This document shows, one piece after another, positions 25,161-34,058 of a stretch of DNA of 36,276 bases. The notes beneath the pieces are model-generated. The model had not been told where the DNA came from. It searched no databases and saw nothing but the letters and a program-made list of their open reading frames with translations. Location of the stretch: assembly GCA_017882855.1 (NCBI GenBank), contig JADGOR010000011.1, positions 1 to 36,276 of the forward strand, written 5' to 3'. Source of the stretch: Cellulomonas sp. Its GTDB lineage: Bacteria > Actinomycetota > Actinomycetes > Actinomycetales > Cellulomonadaceae. The position numbers and the translations under genes are program-made. How positions within the stretch are numbered: the stretch's first letter is position 1; the number at the start of each line of letters is the position of its first letter.

Positions 25161-27080
25161 ATGATCTTCCGACTGGGGCTCGCGTTTGTTCTCGCCGTCG
25201 TGGGCCTGACAACATCGTCGCTCTCGACCGCTTTTCCCGCCGGCAATCCAGGGTCCGTTCCGAGCGTTGTCGCGTCGCTCACGGGGACTCCTGCACCGGC
25301 GCCGACCGGGTCCAGCGATGCCGGTTCGGTGACTGAGCGGGACGTCGTCGTTCCGCCGGTCACGCCGGGCGGCGATGTCGTTCAGACCCCGGTCGAGCGG
25401 GCGGCGCAGGCCGCTGAGGGCGCGATCGTGACGGACCGGATGGTCGCCACCGGCCGGGTCGCCAGCCAGGTCGTCGAGACGGGCAAGTTCCAGACGGTGG
25501 GGCTCACCTGGCCGAGCGACACCGGCGTCGCGAGTCTCGGTGCCGAGATGCGCACGCGGGCTGAGGGCCAGTGGTCGGATTGGGTGCCGCTCGACACCAG
25601 CGACGCCGCGCCCGATGTCGGCTCGGCCGATGCGCGCCGCGCTGTGCGGGATGGGACGGATTCCGTCTGGGTGGGCGACTCGGACGCGGTGCAGCTCTCG
25701 TTCACGGCCACCAAGGAAGGCGGGCCGGCTGGTCTGAGCCTCGCTCTGATCGGCTCCCCAGACCTCCCGGCGTTGCCGAGCGGTGACGTGGCCGGTCCGG
25801 CCATGGGGTCGTCGCCGGTCCGGCTGGCGCCCCAGGCGTCGGCTCCTCTCTCCGGGTCGAGCGTCCTCGTGCCGCATGTGATCACCCGCGCCGAGTGGGG
25901 TGCGTCGGCTCCCGTCTGCACGCCGGATGTCGCGACGACGCTCGTCGGCGCGGTCCTGCACCACACCGCCGGTTCCAACACCTACTCGACCGTGGCCGAG
26001 GCGGAGCAACAGATCCGCAACGACCAGCGTTACCACATCCAGAGTCGCGGCTGGTGCGACCTCGGCTACAACTTCGTCGTCGACAAGTGGGGCAACATCT
26101 ACGAAGGCCGCGCGAACAGCATGACCGAGCCGGTGATCGGGGTGCACGCCGGAGGATTCAACACCGGCACCGTCGGGATCGCGATGCTCGGCACCTACAC
26201 CGACGTGAATCCTTCGGCTGCGACGTTGGAGTCGGTGGCCGAGGTCATCGGCTGGCGCCTGGGTGCGTACGGCGTGAACCCGCAAGGGATGATGAACTAC
26301 ACCACCGGGGTCGGCGAGAACTCCAGGTTCTTGAACACGACGGTCGCTCTTCCTCGCGTCTTCGGCCACCGGGACGTCGCCTACACCGCGTGCCCGGGCA
26401 ACGCGGGTTACGCAGCCCTCGGTTGGATCCGGGCCCGAGCGACCACCTTGGCCTTCTCCGAGTCGCTCGTGCGAGCGCTGTATCACGACATGCTGCAGCG
26501 TGGCGTCGACCCGACCGGCATGGCGACCTGGTCCGGTCAGCTGCTCGCCGGCACCCCCGCGTCCGTTCTCGCCGACACCCTGGCGCACAGCGACGAGTAC
26601 GTCGCTCGCCGGGTCGTCGAGGCATATCAGGAAATCCTTGGCCGCGGTCCTGATCCCACCGGCTTCGCGACCTGGACGGGGCTGATCAGCTCCGGTCGGC
26701 TCCGGGCCGAGGACCTGCGGGGTCAGCTCATCCAGAGCGACGAGTACTACTCGCGGGCCGGCGGCACGGACGCGAGCTACATCGCGCGTCTCTACCAGGA
26801 CATCCTGCATCGCGGCGCGGGGGCGGATGAGATCGCATCGTGGTCGGCCGCCATTCAGACGTCGGGTCGGGGCGCGGCTCCCTACGGCGTCTGGCGCTCG
26901 CTCGAGAGCGCACACCTTCGGGTGCACGAGATCTACAACATCTATCTCGATCGGATGGCCGACGGGAACGGGCTCGGGACCTGGGGACCGTACTGGCAGA
27001 TTCATGGCGAGGACCTGCTGCGCGGTCAGATCACCGGGAGCGACGAGTACCTCGCGCGGTCGGCGCGCCTCTTCTCCTGA
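25161..27080 (+). CDS. Secreted PGRP/N-acetylmuramoyl-L-alanine amidase with DUF4214 repeats (639 aa)
   Basis: Exported cell-wall amidase. A signal peptide (MIFRLGLAFVLAVVGLTTSS, cleavage near residue 27) is followed by a Thr/Pro-rich stretch, a beta-rich domain (about 90-200, GLTWPSDTGVASLGAEMRTR) and the PGRP/Amidase_2 domain (about 238-430). Zinc and catalytic residues are all present: H267/H268 (VLHHTAG), Y303 (LGYNFVVDKWGNIYEGR), H403 and C411 (FGHRDVAYTACPG). The C-terminal 200 residues carry about four DUF4214 repeats, each with a pattern like Y-x-D-x-L-x-R-G-x-D-P-x-G and S-D-E-Y, often linked to carbohydrate or S-layer association. The ATG at 25161 has AGGA eight bases upstream; a TTG at 25125 would add 12 residues. 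Divergent from rmlB. Confidence 0.92.
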   Translation: MIFRLGLAFVLAVVGLTTSSLSTAFPAGNPGSVPSVVASLTGTPAPAPTGSSDAGSVTERDVVVPPVTPGGDVVQTPVERAAQAAEGAIVTDRMVATGRVASQVVETGKFQTVGLTWPSDTGVASLGAEMRTRAEGQWSDWVPLDTSDAAPDVGSADARRAVRDGTDSVWVGDSDAVQLSFTATKEGGPAGLSLALIGSPDLPALPSGDVAGPAMGSSPVRLAPQASAPLSGSSVLVPHVITRAEWGASAPVCTPDVATTLVGAVLHHTAGSNTYSTVAEAEQQIRNDQRYHIQSRGWCDLGYNFVVDKWGNIYEGRANSMTEPVIGVHAGGFNTGTVGIAMLGTYTDVNPSAATLESVAEVIGWRLGAYGVNPQGMMNYTTGVGENSRFLNTTVALPRVFGHRDVAYTACPGNAGYAALGWIRARATTLAFSESLVRALYHDMLQRGVDPTGMATWSGQLLAGTPASVLADTLAHSDEYVARRVVEAYQEILGRGPDPTGFATWTGLISSGRLRAEDLRGQLIQSDEYYSRAGGTDASYIARLYQDILHRGAGADEIASWSAAIQTSGRGAAPYGVWRSLESAHLRVHEIYNIYLDRMADGNGLGTWGPYWQIHGEDLLRGQITGSDEYLARSARLFS

Positions 27081-27237
27081 GCGTCGCCGGGTCGGCCGCC
27101 GCCGGGGGCACCGCGGCGCAGCCGGGGTCGCCGCGTTCTCCGGCCGGCCTCGATCGTGGCTAGACTCGGTTCTCGACAACGGGGACGGCACACGCCGGCG
27201 TGCACCCTCGATCGCATGGGGAGGCGAGACCGGATTC

Positions 27238-28014
27238 ATGAAAGCCGTTCTGCTGGCGGGTGGTCTGGGAACGCGCATGCGCGAAGAGACGGAGTTCCGC
27301 CCGAAGCCAATGGTCGAGATCGGCGGCAAGCCGGTCCTTTGGCATCTGATGAAGTTCTTCTCCGCATTCGGGATCACAGAGTTCGTGGTCTGTGCCGGCT
27401 ACAAGGGCGAGCAGATCAAGGAGTACTTCCTCAACTACGCGGCCCACAACAACGACTTCACCATCACGTTGGGCAAGAACAGCAATCTGGTCTTCCATGA
27501 CGATCACCTCGAGAGCGACTGGCACGTCACGGTCGCCGACACCGGTGCGAACACGCTGACGGCGGGGCGCGTCGAACGCATCGAGCGCTACGTAGCGGGC
27601 GAGCGGTTCATCGTCACGTACGGGGACGGCCTGGCCGACCTCGATATCACGAAGCTGCTGGCGTTCCACGAGGGGCACGGGCGGAAGGCGACCATCACGA
27701 CCGTCAGACCGCTGTCGCGGTTCGGTCTGGTCGACGTCGAAGGCTCCTTGGTGACCAGGTTCCGCGAGAAGCCGCAGATGGACGACTGGGTGAGCGCGGG
27801 CTTCTTCGTCTTCGAACCGTCGGTCTTCGACTACCTGCGCAACGGCGACGACGTCATGCTGGAGCACGAGCCCCTGGCGCAGCTGGCGGCGGAGCGAGAG
27901 CTCGCTGCCTATCGGCATGAAGGCTTCTGGCAGCCGATGGACACGTACCGCGAATCCGTCCTGCTGAACGAGATGTGGGACGGCGGACACGCGCCGTGGC
28001 AGGTGTGGCAGTGA
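27238..28014 (+). CDS. rfbF: Glucose-1-phosphate cytidylyltransferase-like nucleotidyltransferase (258 aa)
   Basis: Sugar nucleotidyltransferase that in characterised relatives makes CDP-glucose from CTP and glucose 1-phosphate. Motifs: GGLGTRMREETEFRPKPMVE (activation loop and Lys), GGKPVLWHLMK, CAGYKGEQIKEYF, the metal-binding YGDGLADLD, and the end segment EGFWQPMDTYRE. Length matches RfbF. It is the first gene of an eight-gene overlapping operon; the 157 bases upstream contain a possible -10 TAGACT (27161-27166) and GGGGAGG about 12 bases before the ATG. The usual partner, CDP-glucose 4,6-dehydratase, is absent, so the product may be used directly, or the enzyme may accept another sugar or cyclitol phosphate (inference). 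Confidence 0.9.
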   Translation: MKAVLLAGGLGTRMREETEFRPKPMVEIGGKPVLWHLMKFFSAFGITEFVVCAGYKGEQIKEYFLNYAAHNNDFTITLGKNSNLVFHDDHLESDWHVTVADTGANTLTAGRVERIERYVAGERFIVTYGDGLADLDITKLLAFHEGHGRKATITTVRPLSRFGLVDVEGSLVTRFREKPQMDDWVSAGFFVFEPSVFDYLRNGDDVMLEHEPLAQLAAERELAAYRHEGFWQPMDTYRESVLLNEMWDGGHAPWQVWQ

Positions 28015-29045
28015 CGACAACGACGAAGTCGCCACGCGGCGTCGGGGCACGAGGCGCGGCGTCGGCCGCCCCCGAGGCTCGAACAGCGATCGAAGAGACC
28101 GCCGAGGTCCCGCCTCGCAAGCTCATCTCCGTGGTCATACCGGCGTACAACGAGTCGGACTGCGTTGACGAGCTCGCGCGGCGACTACAAGCGGTCATGG
28201 CGGGCGAGCCCGAGTACGACTTCGAGGTGATAGTCGTCGAGAACGGTTCGGAGGACGACACCTGGGAGAAGCTGAACCGGATCCACGACGAGGACCACCG
28301 CTTCAAGATCCTGCAGCTGGCTCGCAACTTCCGGATGGACGGCGGGCTGACGGCCGGTCTCGCCGACGCCACCGGTGATGCGGCCATCTTGATGACGGCG
28401 GACCTGCAGGATCCGCCGGAGCTCATCCCGGCGTTCCTCCGCAAGTGGGAGGAAGGCTTCGAGAACATCTACATGGTCGTCAGCGAGCGTCAGGGCACGG
28501 GTCCGATCCGCACCTTCAACAGCAAGGCGTTCTACTGGTTGGCGGGCAAGCTGACCGACGGCGCCATCCCGCGAAACGCGAGCGACTTCCGCCTGGTCGA
28601 TCGCGGTGTGTACCAGACGGTCAACCAGATGCAAGAGCGCAACCGATTCGTCCGCGGTCTGTTCGCTTGGGCCGGGTACCGATCGGTCGGGATTCCCCAT
28701 GAGCGACCCCCCAGGTTCGGCGGAGAGTCCAAGGCGCATTCTCTGAAGGTCATCAACCTCGCATTCAAGGGAATCTTCGCTCACTCTTATGTTCCGTTGC
28801 GACTGATCACGATGACCGGTCTTGTGGTTTCGCTCGTCTCGGCCGTGATGCTCGTCGTGTTCTCGGTGCGCTTCATCGTGTCGGGCGTCCCGTTCGCAGG
28901 ATTCGGCACCCTGGTGGGGTTCATTCTTCTGCTCTTCGGGATCCTGTTCCTCATGATCGGCGTGGTGAGCGAGTACGTCGGGCTGATCTATGAGGAAGTC
29001 AAGCAGCGCCCGAACTTCGTCGTCCGGCGCCGGGTCGGGTTTTGA
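28011..29045 (+). CDS. Family 2 glycosyltransferase, polyprenyl-phosphate sugar synthase type (GtrB/DPM1-like, 344 aa)
   Basis: Membrane-linked glycosyltransferase expected to move a sugar from a nucleotide donor to polyprenyl phosphate on the cytoplasmic face. A hydrophilic tail (1-36) precedes the GT-A domain: SVVIPAYNESD (40-50), VVENGSEDDTW, LARNFRMDGGLTAGL, and the metal/donor site TADLQDPPELIP. Two C-terminal helices (about 262-292, LITMTGLVVSLVSAVMLVVF, and 298-328, VGFILLLFGILFLMIGVVSE) match GtrB-type enzymes. The GTG at 28011 overlaps the cytidylyltransferase stop (GTGA). The next gene is a GtrA protein, the classical flippase partner, which supports a lipid-linked sugar route. The identity of the sugar is unknown. 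Confidence 0.91.
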   Translation: MTTTTKSPRGVGARGAASAAPEARTAIEETAEVPPRKLISVVIPAYNESDCVDELARRLQAVMAGEPEYDFEVIVVENGSEDDTWEKLNRIHDEDHRFKILQLARNFRMDGGLTAGLADATGDAAILMTADLQDPPELIPAFLRKWEEGFENIYMVVSERQGTGPIRTFNSKAFYWLAGKLTDGAIPRNASDFRLVDRGVYQTVNQMQERNRFVRGLFAWAGYRSVGIPHERPPRFGGESKAHSLKVINLAFKGIFAHSYVPLRLITMTGLVVSLVSAVMLVVFSVRFIVSGVPFAGFGTLVGFILLLFGILFLMIGVVSEYVGLIYEEVKQRPNFVVRRRVGF

Positions 29046-29095
29046 GCCTCGCCGAGCCGCCGACGCGCCGCGAGAGCCAGATCCGGGAGGTCATC

Positions 29096-29719
29096 ATGGG
29101 CTCCGGCGAGACAGCGTCCGAGCAGAGTGGGCGGTCGCGGCTGACCGGTGCGCTCGAGCACCAGGTGGTGCGGTTCGCGTTGGTCGGTACGGTGAACTCG
29201 GTCTTCGGCTTCAGTGTCTTCGCCGGGCTCCAGATCGGCGTCGGTGCGCACATCCACTACCTCGTCATCCTGGTCATCGCGAACGTGATCGCCGTGCTCG
29301 AGGCGTATGTGCTTCAGCGCTACCTCGTCTTCCGGGTCACCGGCCGCTGGTGGCGTGACCTGGCTCGCTTCTCATCCGTCTACCTGGTGGCGCTCGCGAT
29401 CAACGCGCCCGCTCTGTCGCTGCTGGTCGAGGTGGCCCACATGGCCGTCCTCCCGGCACAGGCGATCATCATGGTTGTCACCGCGATGGGGACCTTCCTC
29501 GCGCACCGCGGCTTCACCTTCCGCCGTGGCGGCCGGCCGGCGGGTGCGACGGAACCACGTGAGTCGGCGCTCGATCTGGGACCAACGGCCGCGACGCCCC
29601 CCGTGCCGTGGCAGGACCATGATGACGCGGGCCCGAGCGCCGGGCTTGGATCGTGGCACCCGGCTCCACCGCGCACCGCGGCGGACGACGTTTCGAAGTC
29701 CGAGGGGATCGCGACGTGA
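29096..29719 (+). CDS. GtrA-family membrane protein, second in window (207 aa)
   Basis: Four-helix GtrA protein, proposed to flip or help flip the polyprenyl-phosphate-linked sugar made by the preceding glycosyltransferase. Motifs: VRFALVGTVNSVFGFSVFAG (helix 1), the EAYVLQRYLVFR loop, WRDLARFSSVYLVALAINAP, and the closing FLAHRGFTFRRG. A Pro/Ala-rich hydrophilic tail of about 60 residues follows, longer than usual. The ATG at 29096 has GGGAGGT five to six bases upstream and is preferred; a TTG at 29042 overlapping the previous stop (TTGA) would add 18 residues. Its stop overlaps the next start as GTGA. Confidence 0.88.
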   Translation: MGSGETASEQSGRSRLTGALEHQVVRFALVGTVNSVFGFSVFAGLQIGVGAHIHYLVILVIANVIAVLEAYVLQRYLVFRVTGRWWRDLARFSSVYLVALAINAPALSLLVEVAHMAVLPAQAIIMVVTAMGTFLAHRGFTFRRGGRPAGATEPRESALDLGPTAATPPVPWQDHDDAGPSAGLGSWHPAPPRTAADDVSKSEGIAT

Positions 29720-30411
29720 CCAGTGCGGAAGGATCAGGACGGGTCGCTCTGGTGGCCGGTGGGTTCGGTGCTCTCGGCACCGCGATCTCCGAGCAGCTCG
29801 CGTCGGACGGAGCGCGAGTTCTGCGGACCTCGCGTCACCCGGATCCGGACGCGCCGGACGCGATGGTGCTCGACGACGACTCGGCGCCACGTCTGCCGGT
29901 CCTCGATGCCGTCGTCTGGGCGCACGGAGTCAACGTCAACGACCGCGCGGATGCTCATGACGCGGATGATCTCGCCCGGACCTTCGAGATCAACGTTGCG
30001 CTCGTGGCGCGCCAGCTTCGGCTGCTCCTCACCGCGGGACGTATCGCCGACGGCGCCAAGCTCGTCGTCCTGAGCTCGATCTGGGAGGTCGTGGCTCGGC
30101 CCGGCAAGTTCTCCTACACGGTCTCCAAGGCTGCGGTCGGCGGTCTGGTGCGGGCTGCCGCGCTGGATCTCGCCCCGCGCGGCATCCTGGTCAACGCCGT
30201 CCTTCCGGGTGTCGTCGATACTCCGATGACGCGCGCGATGCTCTCGAACGAGCAGATCGACGTGGTGGCGGGTGCGACGGGGTTCGGCCGCATGGTGATG
30301 CCCGAGGATGTCGCGAGTGTCGTCGCCTATCTGTGCTCACCCCGCAACACCGGGGTGACTGGTCAGTCCGTCGTCGTCGATCTGGGGTTCTCCATTGGCC
30401 GTCTTGTCTGA
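29716..30411 (+). CDS. Short-chain dehydrogenase/reductase (231 aa)
   Basis: Classical SDR oxidoreductase with the NAD(P) loop VAGGFGALG (13-21), VVWAHGVN in place of the usual NNAG, active-site S121 (VLSSIWE), and Y134-x3-K138 (SYTVSKAA). The C-terminal PG loop (VLPGVVDTPMTRAM) and end GQSVVVDLG match the family. The cofactor loop is TSRHPD, whose Arg favours NADP (inference). The GTG at 29716 overlaps the GtrA stop, with GAGGGG upstream. In this operon it probably oxidises or reduces a hydroxyl of the sugar or cyclitol intermediate; the precise substrate cannot be told. Confidence 0.9.
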   Translation: MTSAEGSGRVALVAGGFGALGTAISEQLASDGARVLRTSRHPDPDAPDAMVLDDDSAPRLPVLDAVVWAHGVNVNDRADAHDADDLARTFEINVALVARQLRLLLTAGRIADGAKLVVLSSIWEVVARPGKFSYTVSKAAVGGLVRAAALDLAPRGILVNAVLPGVVDTPMTRAMLSNEQIDVVAGATGFGRMVMPEDVASVVAYLCSPRNTGVTGQSVVVDLGFSIGRLV

Positions 30412-31462
30412 GTTCAGCGTCCGGTCCTCGTCCGGTGAGTACGGCGTGCGCATCGGAGCGGGTGGGTTTGCCGATGCCCTGAGTCGCGGCCGCGATGTGG
30501 TCGTGGTCGATGCCGTGCTCCGGCACCTGGTCCCCGAGCGGGACGCCCCGGTGCTCGTCATCGAGGCGTCCGAGGACGCGAAGACCCTGGCCGGTTGCGA
30601 GGAGCTGATCCTCGCCCTGAGAGGGGCCGGCGTCCGGCGCTGGGATCACGTGCTCGCCGTGGGCGGTGGCGTGGTCCAGGACATCGCCACGTTCGTCACC
30701 CAGGTCTACATGCGGGGGGTGTCCTGGACCTACGTCCCGACGACGCTGATGGCGATGGTCGACTCGTGCATCGGTGGCAAGAGCTCCATCAACGTCGGCG
30801 ATGTCAAGAACCTGATCGGCGGCATCTACCCGCCCGACTCCGTCATCGTCGACCCGGTGTTCCTTCCGTCGTTGTCGCCGACGGCGCGTGCCGCGGGGTT
30901 CTGCGAGGCGGCGAAGATCGCGTACTGCCGCGGAGCAGACGAGTTTCGCGGGTATCTCGAGCGGTTCGACCGGTTCGACACGGACCCGGCGGCGTTGATC
31001 GAGCACGTGCTTCGTGCGAAGCGCTGGTTCATCGAGATCGACGAGCACGATCACAAGGAGCGACGCCTGCTCAACTTCGGGCACACCTTCGGCCACGCCC
31101 TCGAGACGGCGGTCGATCACACCCTGAGCCACGGACTCGCCGTAGCCGTCGGGGTGCTGTGCGCCATCCAGCATCCGGCGTCGGCATCGGGGGACTCGGT
31201 CGACGAGCTCGAGGCGCACTGTCGCGCTCTGCTGGCGTCGGCGTCGGGGGTGGCCGAATCGCTCGCGCTCTTCGACCCCGAGCGGTTCGAGTCGGCGTTC
31301 CGGGCGGACAAGAAGCACGGGACATCCACCTTCAGGCTCATCCTGCCCGCGGCGGACGGCGGTGTGACCGAGGTGGAGACCGGCACCACGGCCGACGACT
31401 GGGCCGCCGTCGCGAAAGCCACCCGACGGACCCTCGACTCTCTGACCGGGAGGCCGGCATGA
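30395..31462 (+). CDS. 3-dehydroquinate synthase-like sugar phosphate cyclase (355 aa)
   Basis: Member of the NAD- and zinc-dependent sugar phosphate cyclase superfamily, which includes dehydroquinate synthase (DHQS), 2-epi-5-epi-valiolone synthase and 2-deoxy-scyllo-inosose synthase. NAD-binding AVGGGVVQDIATF (88-100), PTTLMAMVDSCIGGKSSIN (115-133), KNLIGGIYPP, and presumed zinc ligands E171 (FCEAAKIAYC), H230 (NFGHTFGHALE) and H246 (HGLAVAVG) are visible. DHQS normally has HGEAV and GGKT(G/A)-N; here they are HGLAV and GGKSSIN, so I do not call it aroB. No shikimate genes are near. A TTG at 30395 overlaps the SDR by 17 bases. I infer that it makes a carbocycle, or acts on an unusual ketose, for the operon's sugar product. 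Confidence 0.85.
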   Translation: MAVLSEFSVRSSSGEYGVRIGAGGFADALSRGRDVVVVDAVLRHLVPERDAPVLVIEASEDAKTLAGCEELILALRGAGVRRWDHVLAVGGGVVQDIATFVTQVYMRGVSWTYVPTTLMAMVDSCIGGKSSINVGDVKNLIGGIYPPDSVIVDPVFLPSLSPTARAAGFCEAAKIAYCRGADEFRGYLERFDRFDTDPAALIEHVLRAKRWFIEIDEHDHKERRLLNFGHTFGHALETAVDHTLSHGLAVAVGVLCAIQHPASASGDSVDELEAHCRALLASASGVAESLALFDPERFESAFRADKKHGTSTFRLILPAADGGVTEVETGTTADDWAAVAKATRRTLDSLTGRPA

Positions 31463-33258
31463 AGTACAGCGACTTGGTGATGACGTGGCTGCAGCGCCTG
31501 GGCTACACGCACTGCTTCTTCGTCGCCGGTGGAAACTCGATGCACCTGCTGGACGGCGCGCGCCGGACGATGACGTGCGTCCCGGTGGTGCACGAGGTCG
31601 CCGCAGGGATCGCGGTCGAGTACTTCAACGAGCAGGCGACAGCGACCGGGAAGCCGCAGCGCGCCTTCGCGCTCGTCACGGCCGGACCGGGTCTCACCAA
31701 CATCGTCACAGCGTTGGCCGGTGCCTTCCTGGAGAGCAGAGAGCTGCTCGTGCTCGGGGGACAGGTGAAGTCGACGGATCTCGCCGGCCCGGGGCTCCGG
31801 CAGCGCGGGATCCAGGAGATCGATGGCGTCGCGCTGGCGCGGCCGATCACGGTCGCCACCGGGCGAATCGAGGCGCCGGTCGCGCAGGCTGCCTTCGTCG
31901 AGCTGGTCCGTCAGGGTTCGACCGGACGGAAGGGCCCGGTGTTCATCGAGATCTGCCTCGATGCGCAAGGTGCACCGGTGGACCCAGCGGTCCTGGATAT
32001 CGGTGCGATCGGCTCGGCGCCCACCGGCCCGACGGCGGTTCCCGAGACGGTCGCCCGCGTGGTCGAGCTCCTTCGTGCGGCCGAGCGGCCGGTTCTCCTG
32101 CTCGGCGGTGGCGTCAGTCGCGCCGCGGTGGTGAGCGCGCTCGATCGCTTGCGCGAGCTCGAGCTCCCGGTCATGACGACCTGGAACGGGGCCGACCGGG
32201 TCGGAGCCGACGAGCCGATGTACGTCGGCCGACCGAACACCTGGGGGCAGCGCAGCGCGAACGTGCTCATCCAGCAGTCCGACCTCGTGCTGGCGTTCGG
32301 CACCCGTCTCGGGCTGCAGCAGACCGGGTTCAACTGGCAGGAGTTCGCGCCGCTCGCGACGGTCGTCCAGGTGGACCTGGATCGGGCCGAGCTCGAGAAG
32401 GGGCATCCGCGCGTGGACGTCGCATGGTTGGCGGACGCCGACGATGCCTTCGCGCGAGTCCTGGCGCCGGAGCTGCCGGGATGGGGGGCATGGCTCGCGG
32501 AGTGCCGAACCGTTCGCGATCTTCTTCCGGTGGTCGAGGACACGAACACGACCGGCGAGGGATTCATCGATCCGTACCGTTTCGTGGCGGATCTCTCGGA
32601 CGAGTGCACCGGGGACGACGTGATCATCCCGTGCAGCAGCGGCGGGGCATTCACGGTGACGTTGCAGGCGTTCAGCCAGAAGTCCGGCCAGACCATGATC
32701 AGCGATCACGGTCTGGCCAGCATGGGCTATGGACTGTCCGGGGCGATCGGCGCCGCTTTCGCGGCCGCGGGTCGCCGGACCGTGCTGCTCGAAGGCGACG
32801 GCGGCTTCATGCAGAACAGCCAGGAGCTGGCGACCGTGGCGGTGAACGGGCTCCCGCTCAAGATCTTCCTGTTCAGCAACGAGGGCTACGCGTCGATCCG
32901 GATGACCCAGCGCGGCTACTTCGGTGGTGCCTACCTGGGATGTGACACGAGCACTGGCCTGGGCTTCCCGGACTGGGACCTGCTCTTCCGTGCCTACGGG
33001 ATCCCGTTGCTCGAGCTTAGTGCGGACGGTGTCGCGACCGAGGGCTTCCAGGAGCTGTTCGCGGCTCCGGGCCCGGCGTGCTTCGTCGTCCCGATCGATC
33101 CGGAGCAGACGTATTTCCCGAAGATCGCGTCACGCGTGACTCGGACCGGCAGTATGGAGTCCAACCCGCTCCACCGGATGTCACCCGACCTCCCGGAGGA
33201 TGTGGAAGCACGCGTGTTCCGGCAGGTACCCCTCGAGAAGAAGGAGCTCACCCGATGA
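31459..33258 (+). CDS. ThDP-dependent enzyme of the acetolactate synthase fold (599 aa)
   Basis: Thiamine-diphosphate enzyme with the three-domain layout of acetolactate synthase: the PYR domain with catalytic E46 ([14 protein letters not shown]) and [16 protein letters not shown]; a central Rossmann-like domain ([14 protein letters not shown]); and the PP domain with [14 protein letters not shown] at about 446. The metal-site end reads [10 protein letters not shown] where relatives usually have NNNGY. Similar enzymes occur in polysaccharide loci; YerE of Yersinia uses pyruvate to add a two-carbon branch to a CDP-ketosugar. With a cytidylyltransferase at the head of the operon a YerE-like branching reaction is attractive, but a lyase or decarboxylase role is equally open. 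Coupled by ATGA overlaps on both sides. Confidence 0.88.
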   Translation: MKYSDLVMTWLQRLGYTHCFFVAGGNSMHLLDGARRTMTCVPVVHEVAAGIAVEYFNEQATATGKPQRAFALVTAGPGLTNIVTALAGAFLESRELLVLGGQVKSTDLAGPGLRQRGIQEIDGVALARPITVATGRIEAPVAQAAFVELVRQGSTGRKGPVFIEICLDAQGAPVDPAVLDIGAIGSAPTGPTAVPETVARVVELLRAAERPVLLLGGGVSRAAVVSALDRLRELELPVMTTWNGADRVGADEPMYVGRPNTWGQRSANVLIQQSDLVLAFGTRLGLQQTGFNWQEFAPLATVVQVDLDRAELEKGHPRVDVAWLADADDAFARVLAPELPGWGAWLAECRTVRDLLPVVEDTNTTGEGFIDPYRFVADLSDECTGDDVIIPCSSGGAFTVTLQAFSQKSGQTMISDHGLASMGYGLSGAIGAAFAAAGRRTVLLEGDGGFMQNSQELATVAVNGLPLKIFLFSNEGYASIRMTQRGYFGGAYLGCDTSTGLGFPDWDLLFRAYGIPLLELSADGVATEGFQELFAAPGPACFVVPIDPEQTYFPKIASRVTRTGSMESNPLHRMSPDLPEDVEARVFRQVPLEKKELTR

Positions 33259-34058
33259 ACAAGACCGAGCGACAGATGACCGACATCTTGCGGAAGGGGA
33301 AGGAGTACTACGGCTACGGAGCCGTCAAGGCGGAGTTCGAGGCCGAGGGCACCCGCATGGACGAGCTGCTACGCCTGGTCGAGATGGCGCACGCGGCGGG
33401 GCTTCTCCTGACGGTGAAGATCGGTGGCTGTGAAGCGATCCGCGACCTCCTCGAGTCGAAGCAGATCGGCGTGCAGTTCGTCGTCGCACCCATGGTCGAG
33501 ACTCCCTACGCGCTGTCGAAGTACATCGCAGCCAAGGAGCAGGTCTACTCGGCCGACGAGGCGCAGGACACCCAGTTCTTGTTCAACATGGAGACGATCA
33601 CGTGCTTCGATCGCCGTGACGAGATCACCACGCTCGCGGCCGGCAAGCCCGGCGTGAACGGCATCGTCTTCGGGCGGGTCGACTTCGCCGGCAGCCTTGG
33701 CCTCGGGCGGGCCGACATCAATGCGAGCAACATCACCGACTACGTGCTGACGGTGTCGAAGCTGTGCAAGGAGAAGGGCCTGGACTTCGTGACGGGCGGG
33801 GCCGTCTCGATCGACGCGCTGGACGTCCTCAAGCAGGTGCGTGCTGTCCACTTGACCAGGTTCGAGACCAGGAAGGTCGTCTTCCTTGCCGAGGCACTCG
33901 ACCAGGACGACGTGCAGCAGGGCCTGCTGAACGCCGTGCACTTCGAGCTGCTCTGGCTGTTGAACAAGCGCGACTACTACGGGTCGATCTTCGGCGAGGA
34001 CGCCAAGCGCATCGAGATGCTCGAAAGCCGATGGAAAGTCCTGAACGGGGGCGTGTGA
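33255..34058 (+). CDS. HpcH/HpaI aldolase/citrate lyase family protein (267 aa)
   Basis: TIM-barrel class II aldolase-type protein. The metal-binding pair of the family is visible as E113 ([10 protein letters not shown]) and D143 ([12 protein letters not shown]), with further features [23 protein letters not shown] and RADINASN. Known relatives cleave or form carbon-carbon bonds with pyruvate or acetyl-CoA units. It starts at the ATGA overlap with the ThDP gene and ends in a GTGA overlap with the epimerase-like gene. Next to a pyruvate-type ThDP enzyme and a cyclase, it could add or remove a pyruvate-derived unit during sugar construction (inference). The N-terminus ([20 protein letters not shown]) is longer and more charged than in HpaI. 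Confidence 0.87.
   Translation: MNKTERQMTDILRKGKEYYGYGAVKAEFEAEGTRMDELLRLVEMAHAAGLLLTVKIGGCEAIRDLLESKQIGVQFVVAPMVETPYALSKYIAAKEQVYSADEAQDTQFLFNMETITCFDRRDEITTLAAGKPGVNGIVFGRVDFAGSLGLGRADINASNITDYVLTVSKLCKEKGLDFVTGGAVSIDALDVLKQVRAVHLTRFETRKVVFLAEALDQDDVQQGLLNAVHFELLWLLNKRDYYGSIFGEDAKRIEMLESRWKVLNGGV

Noticed and set aside
27081-27237. Terminator or small gene between the PGRP gene and the cytidylyltransferase
   Set aside because: GC-rich stretches are present, but no clean hairpin or supported ORF; only a weak -10 TAGACT was noted.
30395-31462. Calling the cyclase AroB (shikimate pathway)
   Set aside because: The substrate-site motifs differ from DHQS, and the neighbours are nucleotide-sugar genes, not aroA/C/K/Q.
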